Shown: positions 24,665-33,940, counted from the stretch's first letter. The stretch: 64,000 nucleotides of DNA from Candidatus Gallispira edinburgensis (GCA_904395805.1 CAJFNV010000045.1:19775-83774), one strand, 5' to 3'. Program-made: numbers and translations. Notes: generated by a model not told the origin, from the letters alone.

Positions 24665-26052
24665 TGGCTGTTAATTTTACAAAAGTTCCCGTAAGAGAAC
24701 AAGATCCAAAGGTAAGAGCCACTAACTTTGACGAGGTATGTCTCGGATATAATGAAGAAGAAGCTGTAGTTGAAGCACAGCGCTGTCTTTCATGTAAAAA
24801 CCCAATGTGTGTAAAGGGCTGTCCCGTTAATATAGATATTCCTGCATTTATAGGACACATAAAGGAAAAGGATTTTGAAGGCGCAGCAAAGGAAATTGCA
24901 AAGTATTCAGCTCTTCCCGCTGTATGCGGACGTGTATGTCCACAGGAAACACAGTGTGAAGGCAAGTGTGTATTGGGACACAAGGGCGACCCTGTTTCAA
25001 TAGGTAAGCTTGAAAGATTTACAGCTGACTGGTCAAGAGAACACAATATTGACCTTACTGCAAAGGAACCTGACAATGGCAAAAAGGTAGCTGTTATAGG
25101 TGCAGGTCCTGCAGGTCTTACATGTGCGGGAGATCTTGCAAAGAAAGGCTATGACGTAACAATATTTGAAGCTCTCCACAAGGCAGGCGGCGTATTAAGC
25201 TACGGTATCCCTGAATTCAGACTTCCAAAGAACACAGTAGTTATGCACGAAGTTGATAACATCAAAAAGCTTGGAGTTAAAATAGAAACAAATGTCATCA
25301 TAGGAAAAACAGTTTCAATAGACCAGCTTTTAAATGATGAAGGTTTTGATGCTGTATTTATAGGCTCAGGTGCAGGTCTACCAAAGTTTATGAATATTCC
25401 GGGAGAAACAGCCATGGGCGTTGTTTCAGCCAATGAATATCTTACAAGAGTAAATCTTATGAGAGCCTTTGACGAAGACTATGATACTCCTGTAGTAACA
25501 GGTAAAAAGGTTGCAGTTGTAGGCGGCGGTAACGTTGCAATGGACGCTGTAAGAACAGCCTTAAGACTTGGAGCGGAAGCTCACATTGTTTACAGAAGAA
25601 GCGAAGCAGAACTTCCTGCAAGACTTGAAGAAATTCATCACGCTAAGGAAGAAGGCGTTATTTTTGACACACTTACAAACCCTGTTGAAATTCTTGAAGA
25701 TGAAAACGGCTGGGTATGCGGTATGAAGTGTATCAAGATGGAACTTGGCGAACCTGATGAAAGCGGCAGAAGACGTCCTGTTGAAATTCCGGGTTCAGAA
25801 TTTACAATGGATGTAGATATGGTCATAATGAGTCTTGGTACATCTCCAAACCCACTTATAAGCTCAACTACACCCGGTCTTGAAACAAACAAGAGAAAGT
25901 GTATAGTTGCAGAAGAAGATACAGGCTTAACATCAAAAGAAGGTGTTTATGCAGGCGGTGATGCCGTAACAGGTGCCGCTACAGTTATTCTTGCAATGGG
26001 TGCAGGTAAAAATGCAGCCGCTGCAATTGACGAATACTTAAAAAATAAATAA
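24664..26052 (+). CDS. nfnB: Electron-bifurcating transhydrogenase large subunit NfnB (glutamate synthase small-subunit-like)
   Basis: A 462-residue flavoprotein resembling the GltD subunit. The N-terminus has two [4Fe-4S] clusters (CLSCKNPMCVKGCP and CGRVCPQETQCEGKC), followed by two dinucleotide-binding folds (KKVAVIGAGPAGLTCAGDLA for FAD and GKKVAVVGGGNVAMDAVRTA for NADPH). With NfnA it couples ferredoxin and NADH to NADP+, balancing redox carriers in anaerobes. GltA-type annotation is the usual alternative, but no glutamate synthase large subunit is present and the NfnA partner is adjacent. Confidence 0.9.
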   Translation: MAVNFTKVPVREQDPKVRATNFDEVCLGYNEEEAVVEAQRCLSCKNPMCVKGCPVNIDIPAFIGHIKEKDFEGAAKEIAKYSALPAVCGRVCPQETQCEGKCVLGHKGDPVSIGKLERFTADWSREHNIDLTAKEPDNGKKVAVIGAGPAGLTCAGDLAKKGYDVTIFEALHKAGGVLSYGIPEFRLPKNTVVMHEVDNIKKLGVKIETNVIIGKTVSIDQLLNDEGFDAVFIGSGAGLPKFMNIPGETAMGVVSANEYLTRVNLMRAFDEDYDTPVVTGKKVAVVGGGNVAMDAVRTALRLGAEAHIVYRRSEAELPARLEEIHHAKEEGVIFDTLTNPVEILEDENGWVCGMKCIKMELGEPDESGRRRPVEIPGSEFTMDVDMVIMSLGTSPNPLISSTTPGLETNKRKCIVAEEDTGLTSKEGVYAGGDAVTGAATVILAMGAGKNAAAAIDEYLKNK

Positions 26053-26061
26053 TTTTCAGTA

Positions 26062-26095
26062 AAAAACTCAGCGTTCAAAAACACGCTGAGTTTTT
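26062..26095. terminator. Terminator between nfnB and the MATE gene
   Basis: AAAAACTCAGCGT (26062-26074) and ACGCTGAGTTTTT (26083-26095) are perfect complements with an 8-base loop. T-runs are present on both strands. Confidence 0.85.
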
Positions 26096-26124
26096 ATAAA
26101 TAATATGACCGGCTTATTATTACA

Positions 26125-27459
26125 TCAGTTATATATCCTCTTCCATTTTCCCGTCTTATATTCCGTAAACGATATTGCCCAGTTCACAAACCAGCCCACA
26201 GGAACAGTACACCATACCATTGCAATACCAAATCTTGGTGCAAGAGTCATTGATGCAATTACCCTTATAGCTAGATTTACCATATTGGCAACTGTAAACA
26301 TCTTCATATCTCCTGCCCCTCTCAAAAGTCCGTCCACAGCCATTTTAAAGCCTATAAGGCAGAAGAACCAGCCCATATATTTCAGATAACCGCAGCCCGT
26401 TGCAACAGCCTCTGCAGTACCCTCATCACCTAAGAAAAGCTCAATTATATCACTGTTAAATATCTCCAGTACAACACATATGATCACAGCACAGAATATT
26501 ACCATAATATTTGCGGCGCGGTATCCTTCCTTTACCCTTTCCTTTTTTCCCGCTCCTATATTCTGAGCAGTATATGAAGAAACAGCATTTCCTATTCCCA
26601 TCATAGGTACAATACATATTGATTCTACTCTCATGGCTGCCGAAAATCCTGCAAGGGTCTGATAGCCAAAACTGTTTACTACCGACTGAACGAGCATCAT
26701 ACCAATTGACACAGTAGACTGCTGCAATATTGAAGGCAGGGCTATTCTTGACATATCCAGAAATTCTGATTTATCAAAAAATCCGCCAAATTCCGAATTA
26801 AGACCTTTTATAACCCTTAAAAACACTACAAATGACAGTACAGCCGAAATCCCCTGAGCAATAAGCGTTGCCCATGCAACACCTGAAACACCCATATCAA
26901 GCCCTGTAACCATAAATACATCAAGAACAATATTTAATACCGATGAAAATATAAGAAAAACAAGAGGTATTCTTGATTTTCCCAGAGCATTAAACATAGA
27001 TGATAATACATTATACATAAACAGAAAAGGCAAGCCCATAAAATATATATTAAGATATGTTACCGCCATATCCAGAACATCCTCAGGTGTGTTCAAAAGG
27101 ATCATTATTTTTCTGCTGAACAAAAGCCCTGCTCCGCCAAGTATAATGCTTATAATCAAAAATGAAATCAATGCCGTAAAAACAGAAATCTTCATTTTAC
27201 TGTAGTCCTTTGCACCAAAGTACCTGCTGACCACAACAGATGCTCCTATACCGCCTCCTATAGCCACACATATAAAGACATTCGTAAGGGAGTAAGATGC
27301 TCCCACAGCTGCCAGTGCCTGTTCACCTACAAACCGTCCCACAATCGCAGAGTCAGCCATTGTATACATCTGCTGAAAAAAGTTTCCTATAATAATAGGC
27401 AAAGCAAATATACCAAGAGCACTCAAAGGTTTTTTCTGCACAAGATAGTCATTTTTCAT
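26125..27459 (-). CDS. MATE-family efflux transporter
   Basis: A protein of about 444 residues with 12 membrane helices, the MATE layout of two six-helix halves. The N-terminal LGIFALPIIIGNFFQQMYTM and the helix-1/2 segment DSAIVGRFVGEQALAAVGAS are diagnostic, with the second-half counterpart ALPSILQQSTVSIGMMLVQS. MATE exporters use Na+ or H+ to export cationic drugs, flavins or metabolites. The substrate is not readable. Of two adjacent ATGs, the second (27459) has better spacing from the GGGG. It converges on nfnB with a shared terminator. Confidence 0.9.
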   Translation of the reverse strand: MKNDYLVQKKPLSALGIFALPIIIGNFFQQMYTMADSAIVGRFVGEQALAAVGASYSLTNVFICVAIGGGIGASVVVSRYFGAKDYSKMKISVFTALISFLIISIILGGAGLLFSRKIMILLNTPEDVLDMAVTYLNIYFMGLPFLFMYNVLSSMFNALGKSRIPLVFLIFSSVLNIVLDVFMVTGLDMGVSGVAWATLIAQGISAVLSFVVFLRVIKGLNSEFGGFFDKSEFLDMSRIALPSILQQSTVSIGMMLVQSVVNSFGYQTLAGFSAAMRVESICIVPMMGIGNAVSSYTAQNIGAGKKERVKEGYRAANIMVIFCAVIICVVLEIFNSDIIELFLGDEGTAEAVATGCGYLKYMGWFFCLIGFKMAVDGLLRGAGDMKMFTVANMVNLAIRVIASMTLAPRFGIAMVWCTVPVGWFVNWAISFTEYKTGKWKRIYN

Positions 27460-27665
27460 CATTTTCCCCTTCCTTACTTAAAATTTATATATAAAATATC
27501 ACAGCAGTAAAAATATGTCAAGCTGTCACTTAAAAAGGGATTTTATGCCCTTACATCACTATAAAAGCATTATTTTATTGTCAGATCAAGTCATATGTTG
27601 GTATATCATAATATTATATGTCAAAAAATGTCGCAAATTACTTTATTACAATTTTATTACCAATA

Positions 27666-27694
27666 TTGACAATTTTTCCCATATTTGCTAAAAT
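27666..27694 (+). promoter_or_regulatory. Promoter of the AbrB-type gene
   Basis: TTGACA (27666-27671), 17-base spacer, TAAAAT (27689-27694), 45 bases before the start codon. The gap 27463-27665 shows no gene. Confidence 0.65.
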
Positions 27695-27738
27695 AAATAC
27701 AGAAACACATTAAAAAATATTTTTTTGGAGGGATTTAT

Positions 27739-28029
27739 ATGAAATCAACAGGAATAGTTAGAAAAATTGATTCTCTGGGCAGAATGGTGCTGCCAAGTGA
27801 ATTAAGAGCAAATTTCAACATTAAAGAAGGTGACGCTCTTGAGATCTTCACAAACAATGATACAATCGTTCTCAAAAAATATACACCTTCTGATATTTTC
27901 ACAGGTGAAATGGACAACCTCATTGAATACAGAGGTAAAAAGGTATCTGTAAACACAATTAAAGAGCTTGCCAGAATAGCCGGACTTAATGTAAGCGAAA
28001 GCAATACAGAAAGCAATGACATGCAATAA
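27739..28029 (+). CDS. AbrB/SpoVT-family transcriptional regulator
   Basis: A 96-residue protein whose first 50 residues form the swapped-hairpin AbrB DNA-binding domain (STGIVRKIDSLGRMVLPSEL and KEGDALEIFTNNDTIVLKKY). The C-terminal half is longer than in a minimal AbrB and Asn/Glu/Ser-rich at the end (VSESNTESNDMQ). Such regulators control transition-state and sporulation genes. GGAGGG precedes the ATG. It lies 12 bases upstream of ispF and may be transcribed with it. Confidence 0.85.
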   Translation: MKSTGIVRKIDSLGRMVLPSELRANFNIKEGDALEIFTNNDTIVLKKYTPSDIFTGEMDNLIEYRGKKVSVNTIKELARIAGLNVSESNTESNDMQ

Positions 28030-28041
28030 GGAGGCAACCCT

Positions 28042-28518
28042 ATGAAAATGAGAGTTGGTTTAGGATATGATGTTCATAGGCTTGCAGAAAACAGAAAGCT
28101 TATAATAGGCGGTGTTGACATCCCCTATGAAAAAGGACTTCTTGGTCATTCAGATGCCGATGTATTGGTACATGCAATTATGGATGCACTTCTTGGTGCA
28201 TCAAAACTTGGGGACATAGGTGTCCTCTTTCCTGACAGCGACCCTAAGTACAAGGATATTTCAAGCATTACCCTTTTAAAGTACGTTAAGGAAGCTATGG
28301 ATAAAAAAAATATAAAGATTATAAACATTGACTCAATTATTGTGGCACAAAAACCTAAAATGCGCCCCTATATTGAAGAGATGGAAAAGAATATTGCCAA
28401 AGCCCTTGACATAAGCACAGATGATGTAAATGTTAAGGCTACAACAGAAGAAGAACTTGGCTTTACAGGCAGCGGAGAAGGAATATCCTCCAAAGCTGTA
28501 TGCTTTATTGAAATGTAA
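28042..28518 (+). CDS. ispF: 2-C-methyl-D-erythritol 2,4-cyclodiphosphate synthase
   Basis: A 158-residue IspF, the MEP-pathway enzyme that converts CDP-ME 2-phosphate to MEcPP with loss of CMP. Metal ligands are in GYDVHRL (Asp and His) and [17 protein letters not shown]. The C-terminal [15 protein letters not shown] is typical. Length matches the family. AAGGAGGCAACCCT precedes the ATG. It is the only isoprenoid gene in the window and follows an AbrB-type gene. Confidence 0.95.
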   Translation: MKMRVGLGYDVHRLAENRKLIIGGVDIPYEKGLLGHSDADVLVHAIMDALLGASKLGDIGVLFPDSDPKYKDISSITLLKYVKEAMDKKNIKIINIDSIIVAQKPKMRPYIEEMEKNIAKALDISTDDVNVKATTEEELGFTGSGEGISSKAVCFIEM

Positions 28519-28526
28519 ATTCATTT

Positions 28527-28767
28527 AAACAGGCTGTCAACCGACAGCCTTGAAAGAAATGCTTGCATTTCTTTCAGTTAGCTAAGGAAGGAACCATCAA
28601 GTTTTCCGCAATTTTGACGTTAAAAACGCCAAAATTACAGAAAAGTTCCTGTCCTCAGCGAAAATGCGATTTCCGCCTGCGGATTAAAGTCTGCGACGCT
28701 AATTGCAAGTTAGCTATTCAAAAACTGCAAATTTTCGATAAAAAATAAGTTTATTGACAGCCTGTTT
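28527..28767. repeat. MITE-like element with 14-bp terminal inverted repeats
   Basis: AAACAGGCTGTCAA (28527-28540) and TTGACAGCCTGTTT (28754-28767) are perfect inverted repeats bounding about 240 non-coding bases. Inside are hairpins: GGCTGTC/GACAGCC (28532-28549), TGAAAGAAATGC/GCATTTCTTTCA (28551-28576) and AATTTTGACGTT/AACGCCAAAATT (28610-28636). No open frame is convincing. Its right end touches the stop codon of the next gene. No clear target-site duplication was seen. Confidence 0.5.
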
Positions 28768-29204
28768 TATATGTATATGTCCATATAATGCCAAGGCATA
28801 CCAAATATTTCTTTACGATATCTTATTTTTATATACTGATCCCTTTCGTCATCTGACATATTCCACGATTTAAAATTATTATCAAATTCAGAATCATAAA
28901 CAGCATCATCCCACATACCAAAATATCCTGTTACACTTATATATTCAAGCTGTGACGTGGAATTATTTTCTTCCACATATTTTTTAACATATTCATACCC
29001 TTCATCACATCTTACAACCTTTTCCCCCAGTATTTTATCTTCGTATACATCACTGAATTCAACCTTTGTATCATATATAACTTCACAATTTTCAGGAAGC
29101 TTTATTCCGTTTATAGATAAAATAACAGGTATCTTCCAGCAAAATATAAAGTAAAACAATACAATCAAAATCAGAGCAAATATAAGTTTTCTTATCTTCT
29201 TCAT
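28767..29204 (-). CDS. Signal-anchored hypothetical protein
   Basis: A 145-residue protein with one N-terminal membrane anchor (residues 5-30, LIFALILIVLFYFIFCW) and an extracytoplasmic domain of about 110 mostly acidic/aromatic residues (WDDAVYDSEFDNNFKSWNMS, ending MPWHYMDIYI). I recognise no family. The stop codon touches the right inverted repeat of the MITE-like element. It is followed upstream on the same strand by an XRE-type regulator. Role unknown. Confidence 0.5.
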   Translation of the reverse strand: MKKIRKLIFALILIVLFYFIFCWKIPVILSINGIKLPENCEVIYDTKVEFSDVYEDKILGEKVVRCDEGYEYVKKYVEENNSTSQLEYISVTGYFGMWDDAVYDSEFDNNFKSWNMSDDERDQYIKIRYRKEIFGMPWHYMDIYI

Positions 29205-29251
29205 TTCGTCACCCTTATTAATGTTAAGTGATAAATTAATTATTTGGAAAT

Positions 29252-29560
29252 TTATCTTTTCAAACCTGCAGCAATATTAATAAGCATATCTATCTGATTA
29301 TCATCAAGGCCTTTTGCTTCTTCCAACAGCCTGTTTATTTTTTCGGGGTTAGTTGAATCAACATCAAAGAACTCATTAGGCGTTATGCCAAAATATTCAC
29401 AAATATAGAAAAAAACAGACATTGACGGAAGATTAACACCATTTTCAATATTGTTAATATATCCTGCACTCTGACCTATAGATAAACTCATATCTCTTGC
29501 AGATACACCCTTAGCCATTCTTAATTTTGTCAGCCTTGCCGAAAATTGTTCTTTAGTCAT
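29252..29560 (-). CDS. XRE-family (HTH) transcriptional regulator
   Basis: A 102-residue Cro/CI-type repressor. The HTH occupies residues 8-62 (RMAKGVSARDMSLSIGQSAG, then NNIENGVNLPSMSVFFYICE) and is followed by a short helical tail (LLEEAKGLDDNQIDMLINIA). It probably regulates a nearby or stress-related gene. The 28767-29204 gene follows 47 bases downstream. No prophage genes are next to it. GAGGTGAT precedes the ATG. Confidence 0.8.
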   Translation of the reverse strand: MTKEQFSARLTKLRMAKGVSARDMSLSIGQSAGYINNIENGVNLPSMSVFFYICEYFGITPNEFFDVDSTNPEKINRLLEEAKGLDDNQIDMLINIAAGLKR

Positions 29561-29706
29561 TCATATCACCTCGTTTTATATAATTGTACTATACGCTGCA
29601 CTTAATTTTTAATGAATAAACTAGTAATTATTATTGATTTATCTAAAATAATTAGTTATAATTGTTTTAAATATATATTTATTTTAGATATGGAGTTGTT
29701 TATAAA

Positions 29707-30186
29707 ATGAAAGAAAAAACTTGTTGTTTTACAGGACATAGAGAAATTTCAACAGAAAATATTATTGCAATAAAACCTATATTACAAAAAACAATAATTA
29801 AATTGATAAAGAAAGGATATATTTATTTTGGAGTTGGTGGAGCATTAGGATTTGATACTTTAGTTGAAATAACTATACTTGAATTAAAATTATTATACCC
29901 TCATATAAAATTAATACTTGTTTTCCCCTGTGAAGATCAGACAAAATACTGGAAAAAAGAAGATATTGAAATCTATGAAAAAATCAAAAACAAATGTGAT
30001 AAATATGTTTATGTTTCAAAAAATTATACAAATGACTGTATGTTAAAAAGAAATAGATACCTTGTTGATTACAGCAGTTGTTGTGTCTGCTATAAAACTA
30101 ATAATATCGGTGGGACAGCATATACTGTTAAATATGCTGAAGAAAAGGGTATAGATATAATTAACATAGCAAAAGAAATAATGTAA
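29707..30186 (+). CDS. SLOG/DUF1273-like protein
   Basis: A 159-residue protein starting KEKTCCFTGHREIS, with a Rossmann-like GGALGFDTLVEI near residue 45 and a C-terminal IGGTAYTVKYAEEKGIDIIN. This matches the SLOG/YpsA-type family, which binds nucleotide-derived ligands. Some SLOG families occur in defence or mobile-element contexts and others are chromosomal. The AT-rich composition differs slightly from neighbours, and the gene stands alone between XRE and the cysteine T-box. A ligand sensor role is inference only. Confidence 0.75.
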   Translation: MKEKTCCFTGHREISTENIIAIKPILQKTIIKLIKKGYIYFGVGGALGFDTLVEITILELKLLYPHIKLILVFPCEDQTKYWKKEDIEIYEKIKNKCDKYVYVSKNYTNDCMLKRNRYLVDYSSCCVCYKTNNIGGTAYTVKYAEEKGIDIINIAKEIM

Positions 30187-30258
30187 GAAAAAATTATAGA
30201 GCTGTTTTATTATAATATCTCTATGTTTTCCCTTTACCCCAAAATAGCAAAACACCCC

Positions 30259-30287
30259 TTGACAAATTTTTCTTTTAAGTATAAAAT
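30259..30287 (+). promoter_or_regulatory. Promoter of the cysteine operon
   Basis: TTGACA (30259-30264), 17-base spacer, TAAAAT (30282-30287). Transcription would start just before the T-box leader. Confidence 0.75.
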
Positions 30288-30301
30288 ACATATTATTGGA
30301 T

Positions 30302-30530
30302 AAAGGCAATGACGAAAAGAGTAATCCTTACAATCCTTTCAGAGAGGAGCACATTTGCTGTGAGTGTTCTAAGGCAAGTAAAGATGAAGTGCATTTCCGA
30401 GCCGTTCAGGTGAAAATGACAGTAGCCTGTGCCGTATGACTGCGTTAAAGTCCTAAAGTGCTGCCATATGGCGGAATTAGAGTGGAACCACGAGCCATCG
30501 TCTCTATCTGAGGATGGCTCTTATTTTTTA
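30302..30530 (+). ncRNA. T-box riboswitch, cysteine-specific (UGC specifier)
   Basis: Stem I holds the usual AGAGAGGAG and GTGAGTGTTCT motifs. The specifier loop reads GAAGTGC with TGC at 30390-30392, a cysteine codon. The T-box sequence AGAGTGGAACCACG lies at 30479-30492 (the TGGAACC core pairs with the uncharged tRNA NCCA end). A terminator GAGCCATC/GATGGCTC (30492-30520) with TTATTTTTT follows. Uncharged tRNA-Cys should stop termination and allow transcription of cysE-cysS. Confidence 0.9.
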
Positions 30531-30552
30531 AGAAATTTAGTGGAGTGAGTAT

Positions 30553-31242
30553 ATGAATACCTTTATAATTATATTTATAGTTCTGATTTTACTCATTATT
30601 GTTTTTTTCGGCGTAAGAAAAGAAGTTGAAACAGTAAAACGAAAAGACCCTGCTATCAAAAGCAGCATTGAGGTTATACTATATTCAAGCTTCTGGGCAA
30701 TGATATCACACAAAATTGCTCACCGTCTGTATAAAATGCGCCTTTTCTTTATAGCAAGGCTCATATCCCAGATTTCAAGATGGTTCACAGGCATAGAGAT
30801 ACATCCCGGAGCCACAATAGGTCACGGAGTATTCATTGACCACGGTATGGGAGTTGTTATCGGTGAAACCTGTGAAATAGGTGACAATGTTCTTATTTAT
30901 CAGAACGTAACACTGGGCGGTACAGGCAAGGACACAGGCAAACGTCACCCTACCCTTGAAAGCAATGTTATGGTAGGTGCGGGAGCAAAGGTACTGGGAC
31001 CAATTACTATAGGTCATGACAGTAAAATAGGAGCAGGCTCCGTTGTACTTAAGGATATACCACCCTACTCTACTGTAGTGGGTATACCGGGAAGGCCTGT
31101 TGACAGAAAGGACTGTACAGCACCTTCCGATACTCTTGACCAGGTAAGACTTCCCGATCCTGTGGAAATGGAAATATGCAAATTAAGAGTAAAAATTGAA
31201 AAACTTGAAAATGAACTGGAAGAATTAAAAAACGAAAAATAA
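30553..31242 (+). CDS. cysE: Serine O-acetyltransferase CysE (EpsC type)
   Basis: A 229-residue serine acetyltransferase. An N-terminal hydrophobic segment (residues 3-20, FIIIFIVLILLIIVFFG) is unusual in CysE and may tether the protein to the membrane. The left-handed hexapeptide-repeat core follows from about residue 75 (IHPGATIGHGVFIDHGMGVV with HPTLESNVMVGAGAKVLGPI). It makes O-acetylserine from serine and acetyl-CoA as the first step of cysteine synthesis. It is the first gene after the Cys T-box and lies 20 bases before cysS. The C-terminus is a Lys/Glu coiled-coil-like tail. Confidence 0.92.
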   Translation: MNTFIIIFIVLILLIIVFFGVRKEVETVKRKDPAIKSSIEVILYSSFWAMISHKIAHRLYKMRLFFIARLISQISRWFTGIEIHPGATIGHGVFIDHGMGVVIGETCEIGDNVLIYQNVTLGGTGKDTGKRHPTLESNVMVGAGAKVLGPITIGHDSKIGAGSVVLKDIPPYSTVVGIPGRPVDRKDCTAPSDTLDQVRLPDPVEMEICKLRVKIEKLENELEELKNEK

Positions 31243-31262
31243 TTATATAAAGGAGAAATGAT

Positions 31263-32666
31263 ATGAAGGTTTATAACACATTAACCAGACAAAAGGAAGA
31301 ATTTGTACCTCTTGAGCCGGGAAAAGTTAAAATGTATGTCTGCGGACCTACAGTATATGACTATATCCATATAGGCAATGCAAGACCTTATGTAATATTT
31401 GACACCATAAGAAGATATATGGAATACAAGGGCTATGAAGTAAACTATGTACAGAATTTTACAGATGTAGATGATAAAATTATTAAAAAAGCTAATGCCG
31501 AAGGTGTTGACTCAAAGGTAATCTCTGAAAGATATATTGAAGAGGCAAAAAAGGACGCCGAAGGTCTTAATGTTGAGCCTGCCACAAAGAATCCTAAAGT
31601 AACAGAGGAAATGGATGAGATCATTGAAATGATAAAAACTCTTATTGAAAAAGGTTATGCTTATGAAGTTAACGGCAGTGTATTTTACGATACAAAAGCC
31701 TTTGCAGACTATGGGAAACTTTCAGGCAAGAATATTGATGACCTTGAAGCAGGTGCCAGAATTGCCGTAGACGAAAGCAAGAAAAATCCTATGGACTTTG
31801 TACTCTGGAAACCTAAAAAGGAAGGTGAGCCTTACTGGGAATCTCCATGGGGACAGGGCAGACCTGGCTGGCACATTGAGTGTTCAGTAATGGCTAAAAA
31901 ATATTTAGGCGATACAATTGATATCCACGCAGGGGGCGAAGACCTTATTTTCCCTCATCATGAAAATGAAATTGCTCAGTCTGAAGCTGCAAACGGAAAG
32001 CCATTTGCAAAATATTGGCTTCATAACGGCTTTATAAATGTAGATAATAAAAAAATGAGTAAATCTCTCGGAAACTTCTTTACATTAAGAGAAATTGTTG
32101 AGCATATTCCATATGATGTTGTAAGATTTTTCATATTAAGCGGTCATTACAGAAGTCCTATCAACTTTTCAAGAGAGCTTATGGAAGCGGCAGGAGCAGG
32201 TCTTGACAGAATAAAGAATGCTTACAAGTCCCTTTTATTTATGGAAAGCAAGGCTCAGGGCACAATGACTGAAGATGAAAAGAAACTTAACGAAGAAGCC
32301 GATAAATTCAGAGTTGAATTTGAAAGAGCAATGGATGATGACTTCAACACAGCAGATGCCGTAACTGCCATATTTGAAATTGCTAAGTTTGCAAACGTAA
32401 ATGTAAATGAAAACTCTTCTAAGGAATTTGTTACAGCAATAAGAGAAAAAATGCTTATGCTCTGCAATATTCTGGGAATAAAGCCACAGGATGAATTAAA
32501 AGCAGAACAGATCTCAGCCGATGAAGTGGAGGCACTTATTGCAGAGAGAACTGCTGCAAAGAAAGCAAAGGACTTTGCCCGTGCCGATGCCATAAGAGAT
32601 GAATTAAACAGCAAGGGCGTAGTTATTGAAGATACAAGAGCAGGAGTTCGCTGGTCTTATAAATAA
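31263..32666 (+). CDS. cysS: Cysteinyl-tRNA synthetase
   Basis: A 467-residue class I synthetase. HIGN is at residues 36-39 and KMSKS at 264-268. The zinc-site Cys27 lies in [11 protein letters not shown] and further ligands in CSVMAKKYL and [10 protein letters not shown]-terminal helical domain normal, ending [23 protein letters not shown] precedes the ATG. The T-box upstream couples expression to cysteine availability, and cysE in the same operon raises cysteine supply together with charging. Typical Clostridia layout. Confidence 0.96.
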   Translation: MKVYNTLTRQKEEFVPLEPGKVKMYVCGPTVYDYIHIGNARPYVIFDTIRRYMEYKGYEVNYVQNFTDVDDKIIKKANAEGVDSKVISERYIEEAKKDAEGLNVEPATKNPKVTEEMDEIIEMIKTLIEKGYAYEVNGSVFYDTKAFADYGKLSGKNIDDLEAGARIAVDESKKNPMDFVLWKPKKEGEPYWESPWGQGRPGWHIECSVMAKKYLGDTIDIHAGGEDLIFPHHENEIAQSEAANGKPFAKYWLHNGFINVDNKKMSKSLGNFFTLREIVEHIPYDVVRFFILSGHYRSPINFSRELMEAAGAGLDRIKNAYKSLLFMESKAQGTMTEDEKKLNEEADKFRVEFERAMDDDFNTADAVTAIFEIAKFANVNVNENSSKEFVTAIREKMLMLCNILGIKPQDELKAEQISADEVEALIAERTAAKKAKDFARADAIRDELNSKGVVIEDTRAGVRWSYK

Positions 32667-32674
32667 GGTGAAAT

Positions 32675-33100
32675 ATGGAACTTTTTAAAAATATTAACGC
32701 TGATCCCAAAACGCTGAATTCCCTTGCCCTTGCCTTCATTGGCGACACAATATTTGACCTTCTCACAAGAGGAATGATACTTGCAGAAGGCAACGCTCCC
32801 GTAAATATGATGCACAAAAAAGCAAAATCAATTGTCAATGCAACATCTCAGTCAATAATGTACAGTGCAATCGAAGATATACTTACGGAAGAAGAACTTG
32901 CAGTTATGAAAAGAGGCAGAAATGCCAAAAGTCATACATCAGCAAAAAATCAATCCATAGTTGACTACAGAAGAGCAACAGGCATAGAAGCACTTTTCGG
33001 CTATCTTTATCTTAAAGGGGAATATAACAGAATAGAGGAACTTTACAGCATAGGTTTAAATTCTATACCGAAAGGAAACAAAGATGAAAAGACAAGATAA
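32675..33100 (+). CDS. mrnC: Mini-ribonuclease III (MrnC)
   Basis: A 141-residue protein with only the RNase III catalytic fold. LALAFIGDTIFDLLTRGMIL holds the catalytic Asp and helix, then NMMHKKAKSIVNATSQS. It lacks the double-stranded RNA-binding domain, as expected for Mini-III, which matures 23S rRNA. It follows cysS by 8 bases and its end overlaps the rlmB start, so the rRNA processing and methylation genes are joined behind cysS, as in many Firmicutes. Confidence 0.9.
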   Translation: MELFKNINADPKTLNSLALAFIGDTIFDLLTRGMILAEGNAPVNMMHKKAKSIVNATSQSIMYSAIEDILTEEELAVMKRGRNAKSHTSAKNQSIVDYRRATGIEALFGYLYLKGEYNRIEELYSIGLNSIPKGNKDEKTR

Positions 33101-33935
33101 CAGACGAAGCAAAATGAAAAAGGAAAGGCGTCCTGAAAGAAAGGATTTCCGCAGCCGTGACAGCAGAGCAAACAAATATGAGGATAACTCAGCCTTTGAA
33201 GAAGGTCTGCAGCTGGAAGGCAGAAACCCTGTAATGGAAGCCTTAAATCACGATAAGCCAATTGATAAAATTATTGTAAAAAAAGGCGGAATTGAGGGTA
33301 CACTAAAAGTAATAGTTGCAAAGGCAAGAGAAAAGGGAATCATAGTTCAGGAAGTTGATAAAGAAAAAATGGCTCTTATTTCCAAAAGCAACAACAATCA
33401 GGGTGTAGTTGCCCTCTGCCCTGCCCATGAATACTGTGAGCTTAGTGATATTATTGAAAATGCAAGAAATAAGGGAGAAGATCCTTTTATTATCGTATGC
33501 GATGAAATAACAGACCCTCACAATCTTGGAGCAATTATACGAACAGCAGATGCGGTAGGTGCCCACGGTGTTGTCATTCCAAAGAGAAGAGCCGTTGGAC
33601 TTACAGCCATTGTAAGCAAAACATCAGCAGGTGCTCTTGAATTTGTTCCCGTTGCCAGAGTGACAAATATGGCAAGAGCCATAGACGAACTTAAAAAGGA
33701 AAACATATGGGTAGCCTGCGCCGATATGGATGGAAAGGAATATTTTAATTCCGACTTAAAAGGACCTATCGCCCTTGTTATAGGAAGTGAAGGCACTGGT
33801 GTAAGCGAGCTTGTTAAGAAAAAATGCGACTTTACAGTAGGTATTCCAATGTACGGGAACATAGGCTCACTTAACGCAAGCGTGTCAGCAGGACTTATAA
33901 TGTACGAAGTTGTAAGACAAAGAAAATTTCAGTAA
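33084..33935 (+). CDS. rlmB: 23S rRNA 2'-O-methyltransferase RlmB (SpoU family)
   Basis: A 283-residue SpoU-type methyltransferase that methylates a guanosine of 23S rRNA. Residues 1-35 are very basic and disordered (KRQDNRRSKMKKERRPERKD). The substrate-binding domain starts at about residue 42 (LEGRNPVMEALNHDKPIDKI), and the knotted catalytic domain has TDPHNLGAIIRTADAVGAHG, IALVIGSEGTGVSELV and GSLNASVSAGLIMYEVVRQR. It overlaps the mrnC stop by 17 bases. Confidence 0.92.
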   Translation: MKRQDNRRSKMKKERRPERKDFRSRDSRANKYEDNSAFEEGLQLEGRNPVMEALNHDKPIDKIIVKKGGIEGTLKVIVAKAREKGIIVQEVDKEKMALISKSNNNQGVVALCPAHEYCELSDIIENARNKGEDPFIIVCDEITDPHNLGAIIRTADAVGAHGVVIPKRRAVGLTAIVSKTSAGALEFVPVARVTNMARAIDELKKENIWVACADMDGKEYFNSDLKGPIALVIGSEGTGVSELVKKKCDFTVGIPMYGNIGSLNASVSAGLIMYEVVRQRKFQ

Positions 33936-33940
33936 AATAT

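Noticed and set aside
24664..26052. Glutamate synthase small subunit (gltD) as the name for this gene
   Set aside because: No large GltB subunit is present and the partner directly upstream is the NfnA-type subunit, so the bifurcating transhydrogenase is the better call.
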